From Thermoplasmata archaeon (GTDB lineage Archaea; Thermoplasmatota; Thermoplasmata; Methanomassiliicoccales; Methanomethylophilaceae), in assembly GCA_015063125.1 (NCBI GenBank), contig SUTB01000003.1:1-64000 (forward strand): 64,000 bases of DNA, read 5' to 3'. The notes below the pieces were generated by a model that was not told the DNA's origin, searched no databases, and saw only the letters and a list, made by a program, of their open reading frames with translations. Each line of letters begins with the position of its first letter. Position 1 is the first letter of the stretch. Shown here one piece after another: positions 1-7,696 of the stretch. Both the position numbers and the translations under genes were made by a program.

Positions 1-2
1 TC

Positions 3-362
3 AACAGTTCCCTGGGATTGCTGAGAAACAGGATCCAAAGCAAGGCAGAATGCGCCGGCAAGAGGGTGATCGAAGTCGATCCCAGAGGGACTTCCCAGAT
101 GTGTTCCCAATGCGGAGCGGAAGTGAAGAAGAAGCTGGATGCCCGCATACATATGTGCCCCTGCTGCGGCCTCACCGTGGACAGGGATGTCAATGCGGCA
201 ATCAATATACTTCACAGGGGGTGGACCGGCCACCCCGTTCCTGCAAAGGACGAATCGCCGACCGCCGTGATAGGCGGAGAGGCACGTACAGAGACCTTCA
301 CCGATCGGTCAGCCGGATCGCTGCGATGTGTCAAAGTCAGGTTTTTAACGAACTGGTTATAA
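3..362 (+). CDS. tnpB: TnpB (IS200/IS605 family), C-terminal part only
   Basis: This is the 3' end of a TnpB gene. The reading frame is open to the left window edge, so the start lies outside. The translation has the family's end of the RuvC domain followed by a zinc ribbon with two CxxC pairs (CSQC and CPCC, about 50 nt apart) and the DRDVNAAINIL segment that carries the last acidic catalytic residue. TnpB is an RNA-guided nuclease that keeps IS200/IS605 elements in place. No TnpA is visible. The stop codon lies only 24 bases before tgtA, so the right end of the element must lie within or against the tgtA promoter. Whether the missing part is intact cannot be seen. Confidence 0.9.
   Translation, partial: NSSLGLLRNRIQSKAECAGKRVIEVDPRGTSQMCSQCGAEVKKKLDARIHMCPCCGLTVDRDVNAAINILHRGWTGHPVPAKDESPTAVIGGEARTETFTDRSAGSLRCVKVRFLTNWL
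262..277 (+). other. Small hairpin in the 3' part of tnpB
   Basis: CCGCC and GGCGG pair around the loop GTGATA. In IS200/IS605 elements the guide (omega) RNA overlaps the 3' end of tnpB and runs to the element's right end, so this stem could belong to it. Only the short stem is seen; the RNA itself is inference. Confidence 0.3.
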
Positions 363-363
363 A
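357..363 (+). promoter_or_regulatory. TATA box of tgtA
   Basis: TTATAAA is centred 27 bases before the tgtA ATG, the spacing expected for a leaderless archaeal transcript. It overlaps the stop codon of tnpB. Confidence 0.6.
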
Positions 364-386
364 CGTCGTCCATATCCTCTGAACTA

Positions 387-2318
387 ATGTTCGAGATCAT
401 CAGAAGGGACGGGCTCGCCCGTATCGGAAAATTCACCACCAATTCAGGACGCTCCATGGAGACTCCGGCGCTGTTCCCGGTAATCAATCCGAAGATCAAC
501 ACGGTGCCTGCAAGGGAACTCTACGACACCTTCGGCTTCAAGTCACTGATCACGAACTCATACATCATAAAGAACACGCCCGAACTCAAGGAGAAGGCCC
601 AGGCCGTCGGACTCCACGAGATGCTGGATTTCCCCGGGATCATCATGACCGACTCCGGAACATTCCAGAGTCACATGTACGGCGAGGTGGAGCTCACCAA
701 CGAGGAGATCGTGGAATTCCAGAAATCCATAGGCACGGACATCGGAACTGTTCTCGACATTTTCACCGAGCCGTACTGGACCAAGGAGCAGACTGCGGAA
801 TCCATCGAGGTCACGCTCGAGAGGACGCAGCAGGCCTGCGAGATGAAGGGCGAAATGATGATCAACGGAGTCGCACAGGGCTCCATCTACCCGGACCTCA
901 GGGAGGACTGCGCTAGGAGGATGGCGGAAATGGACATCGACGTCCACCCCATCGGAGGTGTTGTTCCCCTCATGGAGCAGTACAGATACGCAGAGCTCGT
1001 GGACGTCATAATATCCAGCAAGAAGGGCCTGAACCCCAACCGTCCGGTCCACCTCTTCGGTGCCGGTCACCCCATGATCCTCGCATTCGCAGCGCTGATG
1101 GGATGCGATTTCTTCGATTCCGCCTCCTATGCGAAATTCGCTCGCGACGAGAGGATGATGTTCGTCGACGGAACGTTCCGTTTAGCGGACATGGAATCCC
1201 TGGACTGCAACTGCCCCGCATGCCGCGGACACTCCCTCGAGGAGCTCAGGAAGATGGAGAAGGGCAAGAAGACCAAGCTCATCGCTGAGCACAACCTCTA
1301 CCAGATCGTCCAGGAGCTCAACCTCGTCAGGAGATACATCCGTGAGGGACGCCTCTGGGAGCTGGCGGAGATCAGATGCCGTGCGCACCCCGCCCTTCTT
1401 GAAGCACTGAGGAAGCTGAGGGACTACCAGGATGTCCTGGAGCAGTACGACCCCATCAGCCGTGACGGTGCGATATTCTACACAGGTTCAGAGACGAGGA
1501 TCCGTCCCGTATTCAAGAGATACCTCGACAGGCTCGGGACCAGGTATGTCCTGCCCACTGACAAGGTATGCCTCTTCGAGGACACACACGGTAAGCCTTA
1601 CAGCAGGCCCTATGAGCAGGAGTTCGACAAGGCCAGGAAAGCAGGTTACACGCCTATCGTCGTCTCGCCATTCGGACCGGTTCCGGCAGAATTGGATGAG
1701 CTCTATCCCCTGGCGCAGTCGCTTTTCCCCCAGATCCCTGACATGGAGACCGAAACGGAATCCGAGAGGCTCACATATCAGTTCCTAAGCATGATGGGTG
1801 TCAAGCAGGTCATCCTCCAGGATCAGATCCCTGAGGACGGAACCGAGGAGTACAACGCGGACATGCTCAGGGCGAAGGCTGTGGCCAGATATCAGTTCGG
1901 CATCGAGGCCGCAGATGCACTTTTCAGAGAGCCTGTTGAGCTCGTCACCAGCAAGAAGACCGGCAAGATCAGGAACGTCATCTCCGACGGGGAGCACGTC
2001 CTCTCGATGCGCGCAGGCGACGGACTGTACACACTCAAGCTCGAGGGAGCGAAGAGGATCGTGAAAGCCGTTCCCAAGCCCCACATGAGGGTCCAGGTGA
2101 CGGATGATGCCGTTCCCTTCGCCGCGGACGGACGCAACGTCTTCGCCCAGTTCGTAACGGAATGCGATCCGGAGATCCGCCCCATGGAGGAGGTCATCGT
2201 CACAGACAAGGACGACAATCCCGTGGCAACCGGACGTGCGTTCCTGGTGCCCTTTGAGATAAGGCAGATGAAGAAGGGGATGGCCGTGAAGGTCCGTTCC
2301 GGTTCAAGCGACGAGTGA
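387..2318 (+). CDS. tgtA: Archaeal tRNA-guanine(15) transglycosylase
   Basis: TgtA swaps guanine at position 15 of tRNA for preQ0, the first tRNA-bound step to archaeosine. The 643-residue protein has the full archaeal length. The catalytic core has DSGTFQ at residues 89-94 (Asp89 as general base/nucleophile), a second aspartate in GCDFFDSAS (about 241), and a zinc site CNCPAC at 274-279. A C-terminal PUA domain ends in a typical VKVR segment, with a C2-type linker region between. The ATG lies just at the transcription start predicted from the TATA box, so the mRNA is probably leaderless. The preQ0 genes (queD, queC, queE) and arcS are elsewhere in this window. The gene faces the FNT transporter with a two-base gap. 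Confidence 0.97.
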   Translation: MFEIIRRDGLARIGKFTTNSGRSMETPALFPVINPKINTVPARELYDTFGFKSLITNSYIIKNTPELKEKAQAVGLHEMLDFPGIIMTDSGTFQSHMYGEVELTNEEIVEFQKSIGTDIGTVLDIFTEPYWTKEQTAESIEVTLERTQQACEMKGEMMINGVAQGSIYPDLREDCARRMAEMDIDVHPIGGVVPLMEQYRYAELVDVIISSKKGLNPNRPVHLFGAGHPMILAFAALMGCDFFDSASYAKFARDERMMFVDGTFRLADMESLDCNCPACRGHSLEELRKMEKGKKTKLIAEHNLYQIVQELNLVRRYIREGRLWELAEIRCRAHPALLEALRKLRDYQDVLEQYDPISRDGAIFYTGSETRIRPVFKRYLDRLGTRYVLPTDKVCLFEDTHGKPYSRPYEQEFDKARKAGYTPIVVSPFGPVPAELDELYPLAQSLFPQIPDMETETESERLTYQFLSMMGVKQVILQDQIPEDGTEEYNADMLRAKAVARYQFGIEAADALFREPVELVTSKKTGKIRNVISDGEHVLSMRAGDGLYTLKLEGAKRIVKAVPKPHMRVQVTDDAVPFAADGRNVFAQFVTECDPEIRPMEEVIVTDKDDNPVATGRAFLVPFEIRQMKKGMAVKVRSGSSDE

Positions 2319-2320
2319 GC

Positions 2321-2950
2321 TCAGGCTTCCTCGTACATGTACTTCCTGCAAACGGGGATTATCACTCCGCCGATCGCGTTACCCAATGCGACCAGGAGGA
2401 TGAATGCGAGTGCCTCCAGGGAGTATGCTCCCGCCGCACAGAAGTAGTACATGTCCGCAATGCTGTGCTCCGATCCCGCAAGAATGAAGACGGGAACGCA
2501 GATGAACGCTCCGAGGTAACTCTTCTTCGTCTTGTAGACGTCCGCTGCGATGAACATCAGGATACCGCAGAAGATTCCCTTGAGGACCACCGTAACGGGC
2601 GAGTCCAGCATGGCCAGCCTTCCATCGATGAATCCGGGGATGAACTGGTCCGCCATAGGCATGCAGAATGCGATGAACATCGTTCCGAAGAAGTTACCGA
2701 CCAGCATGATCAGCAGATCGATGCCGTATGTCCAGGGTTTGTCGTCGAACATGTATCCGACCTTGCCGGTGTACAGATCGAGACCGAATGTGAAGACGGT
2801 GAAAAGTCCGATAGAGAACAGGATTGCCCCTACCCACTTGAGCTCAGGATTTATGCCCATTGTCCCCAGCAGCACAGCGCCGCCGAGTCCTATTGCCATA
2901 CCGGCGAGGAACGATCTCACAAAGCATTTCGGATAGTGTTGGGAATCCAT
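2321..2950 (-). CDS. Formate/nitrite transporter (FNT) family channel
   Basis: About 209 residues with six predicted membrane helices. It contains the FNT signature regions GLDLYTGK (the ELFTGN-like loop) and AGSEHSIADM, the latter with the central histidine of the pore. FNT pentamers pass small monovalent anions such as formate, nitrite or hydrosulfide, or the neutral acids. Methanomassiliicoccales are not known to grow on formate, so formate for biosynthesis or hydrosulfide is as likely; the substrate cannot be read from the sequence. I chose ATG 2950; a GTG two codons upstream (2956) is possible. It is divergent from the DUF2975 gene and shares a short promoter region with it. Confidence 0.88.
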   Translation of the reverse strand: MDSQHYPKCFVRSFLAGMAIGLGGAVLLGTMGINPELKWVGAILFSIGLFTVFTFGLDLYTGKVGYMFDDKPWTYGIDLLIMLVGNFFGTMFIAFCMPMADQFIPGFIDGRLAMLDSPVTVVLKGIFCGILMFIAADVYKTKKSYLGAFICVPVFILAGSEHSIADMYYFCAAGAYSLEALAFILLVALGNAIGGVIIPVCRKYMYEEA

Positions 2951-3031
2951 CTTCACTTCACTTCAGAGGATGTTATCTCTGGCCACCATTTAACCGTTAT
3001 CATTATTCCCCATGACTGCATCCCTGTATCC

Positions 3032-3541
3032 ATGAGAGGGGACCTCCATACCCTGAAGAAAGTGTGCAGATACGCATCTGTCGTAATGCTGATCGGCGAG
3101 ATCGCATTCCTCGCCCTCACAGTTGCCGTCATCGCATTGGGGGCATTGTCCTTCTCGTCACCGGACATCCGTTCGATGTTCTCTGATCTTATCAAATGCG
3201 GAGGATCCGACATCTCGCTGATTTCAGGTACTCTGGAGATGGCGGTGGCGTTCCTTGCCATGTTCGTCACCGTGAAGGTGATCCATGACATCATGGCCTC
3301 CATCCAGAGGGAGCACAGCCCGTTCATGGAGGACACCCCTAAGGGATTCAAGCTCGTTTCCCTGACCTTCCTTGCGTCTGCGGTTCCCCTCACGATTCTT
3401 GAATACCTATGCAGGGGCGATGAGATAATCGCGATCTGCATCCTGCTGGTATGCGCCCTTATCTCGGTCGTGATGTACTGCCTGACCATAATCTTCCGTT
3501 ACGGATTCCTGCTGCAGGACGAATCGGACCACACGTTGTGA
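3032..3541 (+). CDS. DUF2975-like four-helix membrane protein
   Basis: About 169 residues with four hydrophobic segments (near 15-40, 65-90, 110-130 and 135-160). It matches the pattern of DUF2975 proteins, which in bacteria and archaea sit directly before a YozG-type Cro/C1 repressor, as here: the next gene starts four bases after this stop. The function is unknown; the pairing suggests a membrane partner or target of the regulator. The frame is open far upstream over the opposite-strand FNT gene, but the ATG at 3032 follows a TATA-like stretch (CATTTAAC near 2990) at suitable distance, and only from there does the protein look real. Confidence 0.72.
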   Translation: MRGDLHTLKKVCRYASVVMLIGEIAFLALTVAVIALGALSFSSPDIRSMFSDLIKCGGSDISLISGTLEMAVAFLAMFVTVKVIHDIMASIQREHSPFMEDTPKGFKLVSLTFLASAVPLTILEYLCRGDEIIAICILLVCALISVVMYCLTIIFRYGFLLQDESDHTL

Positions 3542-3545
3542 TACA

Positions 3546-3773
3546 ATGGCGATAATCCTCAGATTGGACAGGGTGATGGCGGACAGGAAGATGTCCCTCA
3601 ACGAGCTCGCCGAGAAGGTGGGCATCTCCAATGTCAATCTGTCGAACATCAAGACCGGGAAGATCTGCGCTATCAGATTCTCCACCCTGAACGGGATCTG
3701 CAAGGCCCTGGACTGTCAGCCCGGGGACATCCTCGAGTACATCGAGGAAGACGATTCAGACGCTGCCCTCTGA
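3546..3773 (+). CDS. Cro/C1 (XRE) family regulator, YozG-like
   Basis: A 75-residue protein that is almost only a helix-turn-helix domain: SLNELAEKVGISNVNLSN is the recognition unit, followed by the CKALDCQPGDILEY ending typical of YozG-type regulators that accompany DUF2975 proteins. It is co-transcribed with the DUF2975 gene. The last 18 bases overlap the 3' end of the convergent BASS transporter gene. It probably represses its own two-gene operon, by analogy with the family; no operator was identified. Confidence 0.88.
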   Translation: MAIILRLDRVMADRKMSLNELAEKVGISNVNLSNIKTGKICAIRFSTLNGICKALDCQPGDILEYIEEDDSDAAL

Positions 3774-4712
3774 CGCCAGCTCCCTCTCCATCCTCTTCTT
3801 CGAGAACAGAACCGAATCCATGAATGCTACCCATGTGATCTCCACGAGGATGGACGTAGCTATAGCGACCATTCCCGGAGGATAGAGGGCTACGCACAGA
3901 GCGATCGCCACACCCTTGTTCTTGTATGAAGTCATCAGGATATCAGTGACCCTCTGGCCCCAGAGGATTCCGGCCCTCTTCTCAATGACCTCGACGGCGG
4001 TACCGAGACCGAATGACCTCAGGGCGGCGATGATCAGGAACGCCAGGAAGATCCACCAGGCATTGCCCGCAAAGTTGGTTGATCCGACGGACAGCCATAC
4101 CATGAAGAAGATACAGCAGTTGAGGAAGACAGCGAGTGTCTCCTTGCCGATGTCGAATCTCGCCAATACCCTGGACAATACCAGAGGCACGCCGATGAGC
4201 TCGATGACCGTGATGATAAGGAACTGCATGTCCACGGAATCTCCGAGGGCGAGCCAAACGATGAATGGGATCCAGATCAGCGAGAGGATGTAGATCACTA
4301 TGGTGCCTCTGGCAGCATGCTCCGCATCTCCGCGGAGGATGATGGACAGCGGCAGAACGGATCCTGCGAACGGAGTGGCTGCGATGAACACCAGACCAGC
4401 GGCCTGAGCGGCATACTCCGTATCCTTGAGAAGCAGGTATCCTGCCAAGGGGATTATGGAAGCGACGACCATCCCGAGCAGTATGGCCCTGGCCATGGAC
4501 TTCCCGTATTTCAGGGGATTCAGGTTCTGCATCGGTATCCTCGACATCGAAAGGGTCAGCATGACCACGAGGGTGAGGATTGTCAGATTTGAACGCAGTC
4601 CTGCGTCCAATACGTCTCCGGGGAACCAGCCGCAGAAGTTGGTGATAAGAGCGACAAACATGGCCGCCATCATCATGAATGCACTGCTGGTCAACAGAGT
4701 GATCGCTTTCAT
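3756..4712 (-). CDS. BASS family (bile acid:sodium symporter-like) transporter
   Basis: A 318-residue polytopic membrane protein with about nine to ten helices. The segment FIAATPFAGSVLPLSIIL with charged GDAEHA after it resembles the discontinuous-helix core of SBF/BASS transporters (PF01758). Family members move organic anions such as bile acids, pyruvate or pantoate with sodium. In a gut methanogen bile acids or a carboxylate are both conceivable, but the substrate is not readable. The ATG at 4712 lies about 26 bases from a TATA-like GATAAATA that is part of the 4735-4757 palindrome, so this gene is the better candidate for control through that site. Confidence 0.85.
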   Translation of the reverse strand: MKAITLLTSSAFMMMAAMFVALITNFCGWFPGDVLDAGLRSNLTILTLVVMLTLSMSRIPMQNLNPLKYGKSMARAILLGMVVASIIPLAGYLLLKDTEYAAQAAGLVFIAATPFAGSVLPLSIILRGDAEHAARGTIVIYILSLIWIPFIVWLALGDSVDMQFLIITVIELIGVPLVLSRVLARFDIGKETLAVFLNCCIFFMVWLSVGSTNFAGNAWWIFLAFLIIAALRSFGLGTAVEVIEKRAGILWGQRVTDILMTSYKNKGVAIALCVALYPPGMVAIATSILVEITWVAFMDSVLFSKKRMERELASEGSV

Positions 4713-4734
4713 AGATGCATCATGACCTAATCAA

Positions 4735-4757
4735 TATTTATCGATTATCGATAAATA
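4735..4757. promoter_or_regulatory. 23-bp palindrome between the BASS and UbiA promoters
   Basis: Two perfect 11-base arms, TATTTATCGAT and ATCGATAAATA, flank a single central T. The left arm contains the TATA box of the leftward BASS gene. The TATA of the rightward UbiA gene (ATAAATA at 4762-4768, centred 25 bases before ATG 4790) lies five bases beyond the right arm. A dimeric regulator bound here would block or stimulate one or both promoters. The binding protein is unknown. Confidence 0.65.
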
Positions 4758-4789
4758 ATTCATAAATAACATAATTGGGATTGTCAGAC

Positions 4790-5719
4790 ATGGCCGACGT
4801 CAGACCGGTTAAAGCCGGATGGTGGAATGTATTCAGACCCTGGACCCTTCATGGGGCCATCATACCCGTCCTTATCGGAGGAGCGGTCGCATTCCAGACG
4901 GCAGAGGTGAACGTCCTCAGTGTGACGATGTTCCTCCTGATCATCCTGGGAGGATGCCTCCTTCAATCGGCGGCCAACATCCTGAACACCTACGGGGACT
5001 TCAAGACTGGAGTGGATACCGTCGAGAACGAGACCAGGTCGCCTGAGCTCGTCACAGGCGTCCTCAGCCCCAAGAAGGTTCTCTACGCGGGACTCGCGTG
5101 CCTTGGGGTCACCGCCCTGCTCGGACTGATTTTCATCTGGTATTCCGGATGGGGGATCCTGATCTACGGGCTCCTCGGACTTCTGGGAGCCGGGACATAC
5201 ACCGTAGGACTGTCCTACAAATACCACGGCATGGGCCAGATCAGCGTCTTCGTGATGATGGGGCTCCTGATGCCCCTGGGGACCAACTGCGTACTGACCG
5301 GAGAGATATTCGCCTGGGAGCCATTGCTGCTCGGGCTTCCTAACACCTTCATGATCACCGGAGTCCTGGCAGGCAACGAGATGAGGGACTACTGGGAGGA
5401 CAAGAAGGCTGGAGCAGGTACTCTGCTGGGCCGTTTCCCCTACGAGACAGGGATGAAGATATACCTCTTCGAGAGCCTGGTATCGTTCCCTATTCTGGCC
5501 GCACTCATCCTATGCGGGGTCGCACCACTCGGATGCGCATTGGCCTTCATCACGCTGTACGACGGATACACAGTTTACAAGAACAGCAAGCAAGCGCCCA
5601 CCGATCCGCACGCCAGCTTCATGCTGGTCCCCCTGTGCTTCAAGCTGAATTGGCATTTCGGGCTGCTGCTGGTCATAGGATATGTTTTAGAGTTGAATAT
5701 CATCCCCATGGTGATCTGA
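4790..5719 (+). CDS. UbiA family prenyltransferase, MenA-like
   Basis: A 309-residue integral membrane prenyltransferase with about eight helices. Both polyprenyl-diphosphate/Mg2+ motifs are present: NTYGDFKTGVD (Asn66, Asp70, Asp76) and NEMRDYWEDKKAG (Asn196, Asp200, Asp204). The second resembles MenA, which prenylates a naphthoate, more than the geranylgeranylglyceryl-phosphate enzymes of ether lipid synthesis. The start at ATG 4790 is set by the TATA box 25 bases upstream; an in-frame TTG at 4775 is less likely. The UbiE-type methyltransferase starts at the next base after the stop, as in quinone pathways. The product might be a lipid-soluble redox carrier; that is inference. Confidence 0.88.
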   Translation: MADVRPVKAGWWNVFRPWTLHGAIIPVLIGGAVAFQTAEVNVLSVTMFLLIILGGCLLQSAANILNTYGDFKTGVDTVENETRSPELVTGVLSPKKVLYAGLACLGVTALLGLIFIWYSGWGILIYGLLGLLGAGTYTVGLSYKYHGMGQISVFVMMGLLMPLGTNCVLTGEIFAWEPLLLGLPNTFMITGVLAGNEMRDYWEDKKAGAGTLLGRFPYETGMKIYLFESLVSFPILAALILCGVAPLGCALAFITLYDGYTVYKNSKQAPTDPHASFMLVPLCFKLNWHFGLLLVIGYVLELNIIPMVI

Positions 5720-6469
5720 ATGACAGAGGAGCTCAAGACCGGCAACCAGTTCGAGGGTAAGGAGGAGTTCGTCAAGGACGCCTTCACCGAGATCGCGGAA
5801 TACTACGACGACATGAACGAGGTAATGTCCATGCACATGGTGCAGGGATGGCATAAGTTCATGATGAAGCAGGCCGGAGACATCAAGGGCAAGACCTGTC
5901 TGGACGTAGGTACCGGTACCGGCGAGATCGCATTCCATGTTGCAAGGACCGCTGGACCAGGATCCACCGTCATCGGAGTGGATATCACTCCTGCGATGCT
6001 AGAGCTCGCTAAGAAGAAGGAGGCAGAAATGGACCTACCTGTCAAGATCGATTGGCGCGAGGGGGACGCCCTTGCCTTGGACATCCCTGACAATTCCGTT
6101 AACCTCGTGACATCGGGATACATGCTCAGGAACGTCACCAATATCCTTCAGGCGGTTTCCGAGATGCACAGGGTGCTAGCTCCCGGAGGAAAGGTCGTCG
6201 TCGCAGAGCTCTCCAAACCCAAGAACAGGGTAGTGAAGATCGGTTACAACCTCTACATGAAGAGGGTCAAGGCCTACGGTCGCAAGCGCGACAGCGGCAA
6301 GAAGATCGATGGCAAGTTCTCGCCCTACGAGTGGCTGACCACATCCATCGAGGGATTCCCTTACGGAGACGACATGGTCGCCATCTTCAAGAAGGCCGGT
6401 TTCAAAGATGCCCATTTCTACGTCAAGTCGATGGGTGCCGTCAACATCTACGTCGGCACGAAGGAATGA
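5720..6469 (+). CDS. ubiE: UbiE/MenG-type C-methyltransferase
   Basis: A 249-residue class I SAM methyltransferase. The SAM-binding loop LDVGTGTGEIAF (about residues 61-72) and the acidic VIGVDIT motif are followed by the UbiE-type SGYMLRNVTN and EMHRVLAPGGKVVVAELSKP blocks. UbiE/MenG methylates the ring of a prenylated quinone precursor. It directly follows the UbiA-family gene without a gap, so the two are almost certainly one operon and act on the same prenylated substrate. No other menaquinone gene (menB, menD, mqn genes) is in the window, so the exact ring substrate is open. Confidence 0.9.
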   Translation: MTEELKTGNQFEGKEEFVKDAFTEIAEYYDDMNEVMSMHMVQGWHKFMMKQAGDIKGKTCLDVGTGTGEIAFHVARTAGPGSTVIGVDITPAMLELAKKKEAEMDLPVKIDWREGDALALDIPDNSVNLVTSGYMLRNVTNILQAVSEMHRVLAPGGKVVVAELSKPKNRVVKIGYNLYMKRVKAYGRKRDSGKKIDGKFSPYEWLTTSIEGFPYGDDMVAIFKKAGFKDAHFYVKSMGAVNIYVGTKE

Positions 6470-6538
6470 TCCTTCGATTTTTTGTTATCAAAACAGCAAA
6501 TCGCTGATTGTTTGTAGATAATACTATGAAAATTAGGT

Positions 6539-6665
6539 CCCTGGCTCCTAAGGCAAGCGGAGCCAGGGAATCGGGGCGACTTCAGGTGGAAGGACCTGTT
6601 GTCTGGAGGTTAATAACCCCGATGGTTTATGTATGGATCCTGGGGTTTCCCCCTGGACTGTTAGC
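6539..6665 (-). ncRNA. Structured non-coding element after the corrinoid gene
   Basis: This stretch has three nested or adjacent inverted repeats. CCCTGGCTCC pairs perfectly with GGAGCCAGGG (6539-6548/6559-6568, 10-base loop). ATCGGGG pairs with CCCCGAT and encloses CAGGT/ACCTG. A GGGG/CCCC hairpin closes the right side near 6645-6660. It follows the corrinoid gene on the minus strand, and past the 10-bp stem that strand reads ACCTAATTTTCATAG, which is terminator-like. It could be a structured 3' UTR, a processed small RNA or an overbuilt terminator. The strand assignment is inference, since it also follows ubiE on the plus strand. Confidence 0.4.
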
Positions 6666-6683
6666 GGCTCAGCGCTGATCGGA

Positions 6684-7328
6684 TCAGTCCGATGCGAGTG
6701 CTGATGCCTTCTTGGTTGTCTCGGATGCGGACTCTCCGTAGAGGTCAGCTCCGATCTTGTCGGCGTATCCCTGTGTGACGGGTGCGCCTCCGACCATGAC
6801 GATGACTTTGTCACGGATGCCCTCGTTGTTGAGCATGTCGATGACGGTCTTCATTCCGGTCATGGTTGTGGTCATGAGTGCAGACATTCCGCAGTAGTTG
6901 CAGCCGTTCTTGCACTCCTCAACGATGTTCTTGAGGGGAACGTCCCTTCCGAGGTCGTGGACTTCGAATCCAGCGCACTGGAGCATGGTGGAGCAGATGG
7001 ACTTTCCGATGTCGTGAACATCTCCCTCGACTGTTCCCATGACTGCGACTCCCTTTGCGGATGCACTTCCGGCTCCGGCCTTGAGCTCGTCGTCGAGAAT
7101 TGTCATAGCGTTCTTCATTCCGGCAGCTGCGCTCAGAACGTGAGGCAGGAAGAGTTTTCCCCTCTCGAAGAGAACTCCGACGTCGGACATTGCAGCTCCA
7201 AGTGTGTTGATGATCTCGTCTGCGGGCATGCCTGCAGCCTTTGCCTCCTCGACAGCCTTTCCGATGTCGGGGACCTTACAAGAGATCAGTGCGTTCTTCA
7301 GTTTCTCAGACTCTGCTTCAAATGCCAT
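6684..7328 (-). CDS. Methylamine-type corrinoid protein (MtmC/MtbC/MttC family)
   Basis: A 214-residue B12-binding methyl carrier. An N-terminal four-helix cap (about residues 1-85) is followed by the Rossmann B12 domain with GDVHDIGKS, giving the DxHxxG cobalt ligand motif at Asp103-His105-Gly108, and later GGAPV. Such proteins accept a methyl group from mono-, di- or trimethylamine via MtmB, MtbB or MttB and pass it to MtbA for methyl-CoM formation. No partner methyltransferase is in the window, so the substrate is not assigned. A strong Shine-Dalgarno AAGGAGGAA sits seven bases before the ATG, unlike the leaderless neighbours, and a long AT-rich control region lies upstream. Confidence 0.92.
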   Translation of the reverse strand: MAFEAESEKLKNALISCKVPDIGKAVEEAKAAGMPADEIINTLGAAMSDVGVLFERGKLFLPHVLSAAAGMKNAMTILDDELKAGAGSASAKGVAVMGTVEGDVHDIGKSICSTMLQCAGFEVHDLGRDVPLKNIVEECKNGCNYCGMSALMTTTMTGMKTVIDMLNNEGIRDKVIVMVGGAPVTQGYADKIGADLYGESASETTKKASALASD

Positions 7329-7696
7329 TTTGTATTCCTCCTTAGTAAGCGGTTTTTCTTAGCTAAACGAAATAATGAGGGCTCAATATAATAAGGTTGT
7401 TAATCACATTTATATATAAGTAAAATTTGTTTGAATCAGATGTTCAAATTTTTTCCTCAAAAAATTTGATAATAAAGAATTGATTAGCGATTATTTTGAA
7501 AATATTTATATATAAAAATAAGGAAAAACTATCCAAAAGGGGATGGATTATACATACATCCACCCTATATCCATAGAATTTGTTTGAATCTTAAGTTCAA
7601 ACTAGTATAGATTAAAATCTTTGACTGATAAACATATTATTAAATATAATAATAAAAAAGAAGAAGGAATAATGAAACGTCAATAAAATTAATGAT
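7329..7696 (-). promoter_or_regulatory. AT-rich control region of the corrinoid gene with duplicated TATA and dyads
   Basis: No gene fits here. The sequence ATTTATATATAA occurs twice, at 7408-7419 and 7504-7515; the nearer copy would give a leader of roughly 55-60 bases for the corrinoid mRNA. A dyad GTTTGAA-N7-TTCAAAC occurs perfectly at 7582-7602 and with one outer mismatch at 7429-7449, directly upstream of the nearer TATA. The two copies share the wider pattern TTTGTTTGAATC-N4-GTTCAAA. A further GGATG/CATCC dyad lies around 7541-7560. These look like binding sites for a dimeric regulator, possibly the neighbouring double winged-helix protein. Confidence 0.6.

Noticed and set aside
2315-3031. 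N-terminal extension of the DUF2975 frame
   Set aside because: It runs antisense over the FNT gene and reads as charged non-native protein; the real protein starts at the ATG near 3032.
6470-6683. Possible tRNA-Pyl (pylT) near the corrinoid gene
   Set aside because: No CTCTAAA-type anticodon loop, acceptor stem or T-loop can be laid out; no other tRNA was found in the window.
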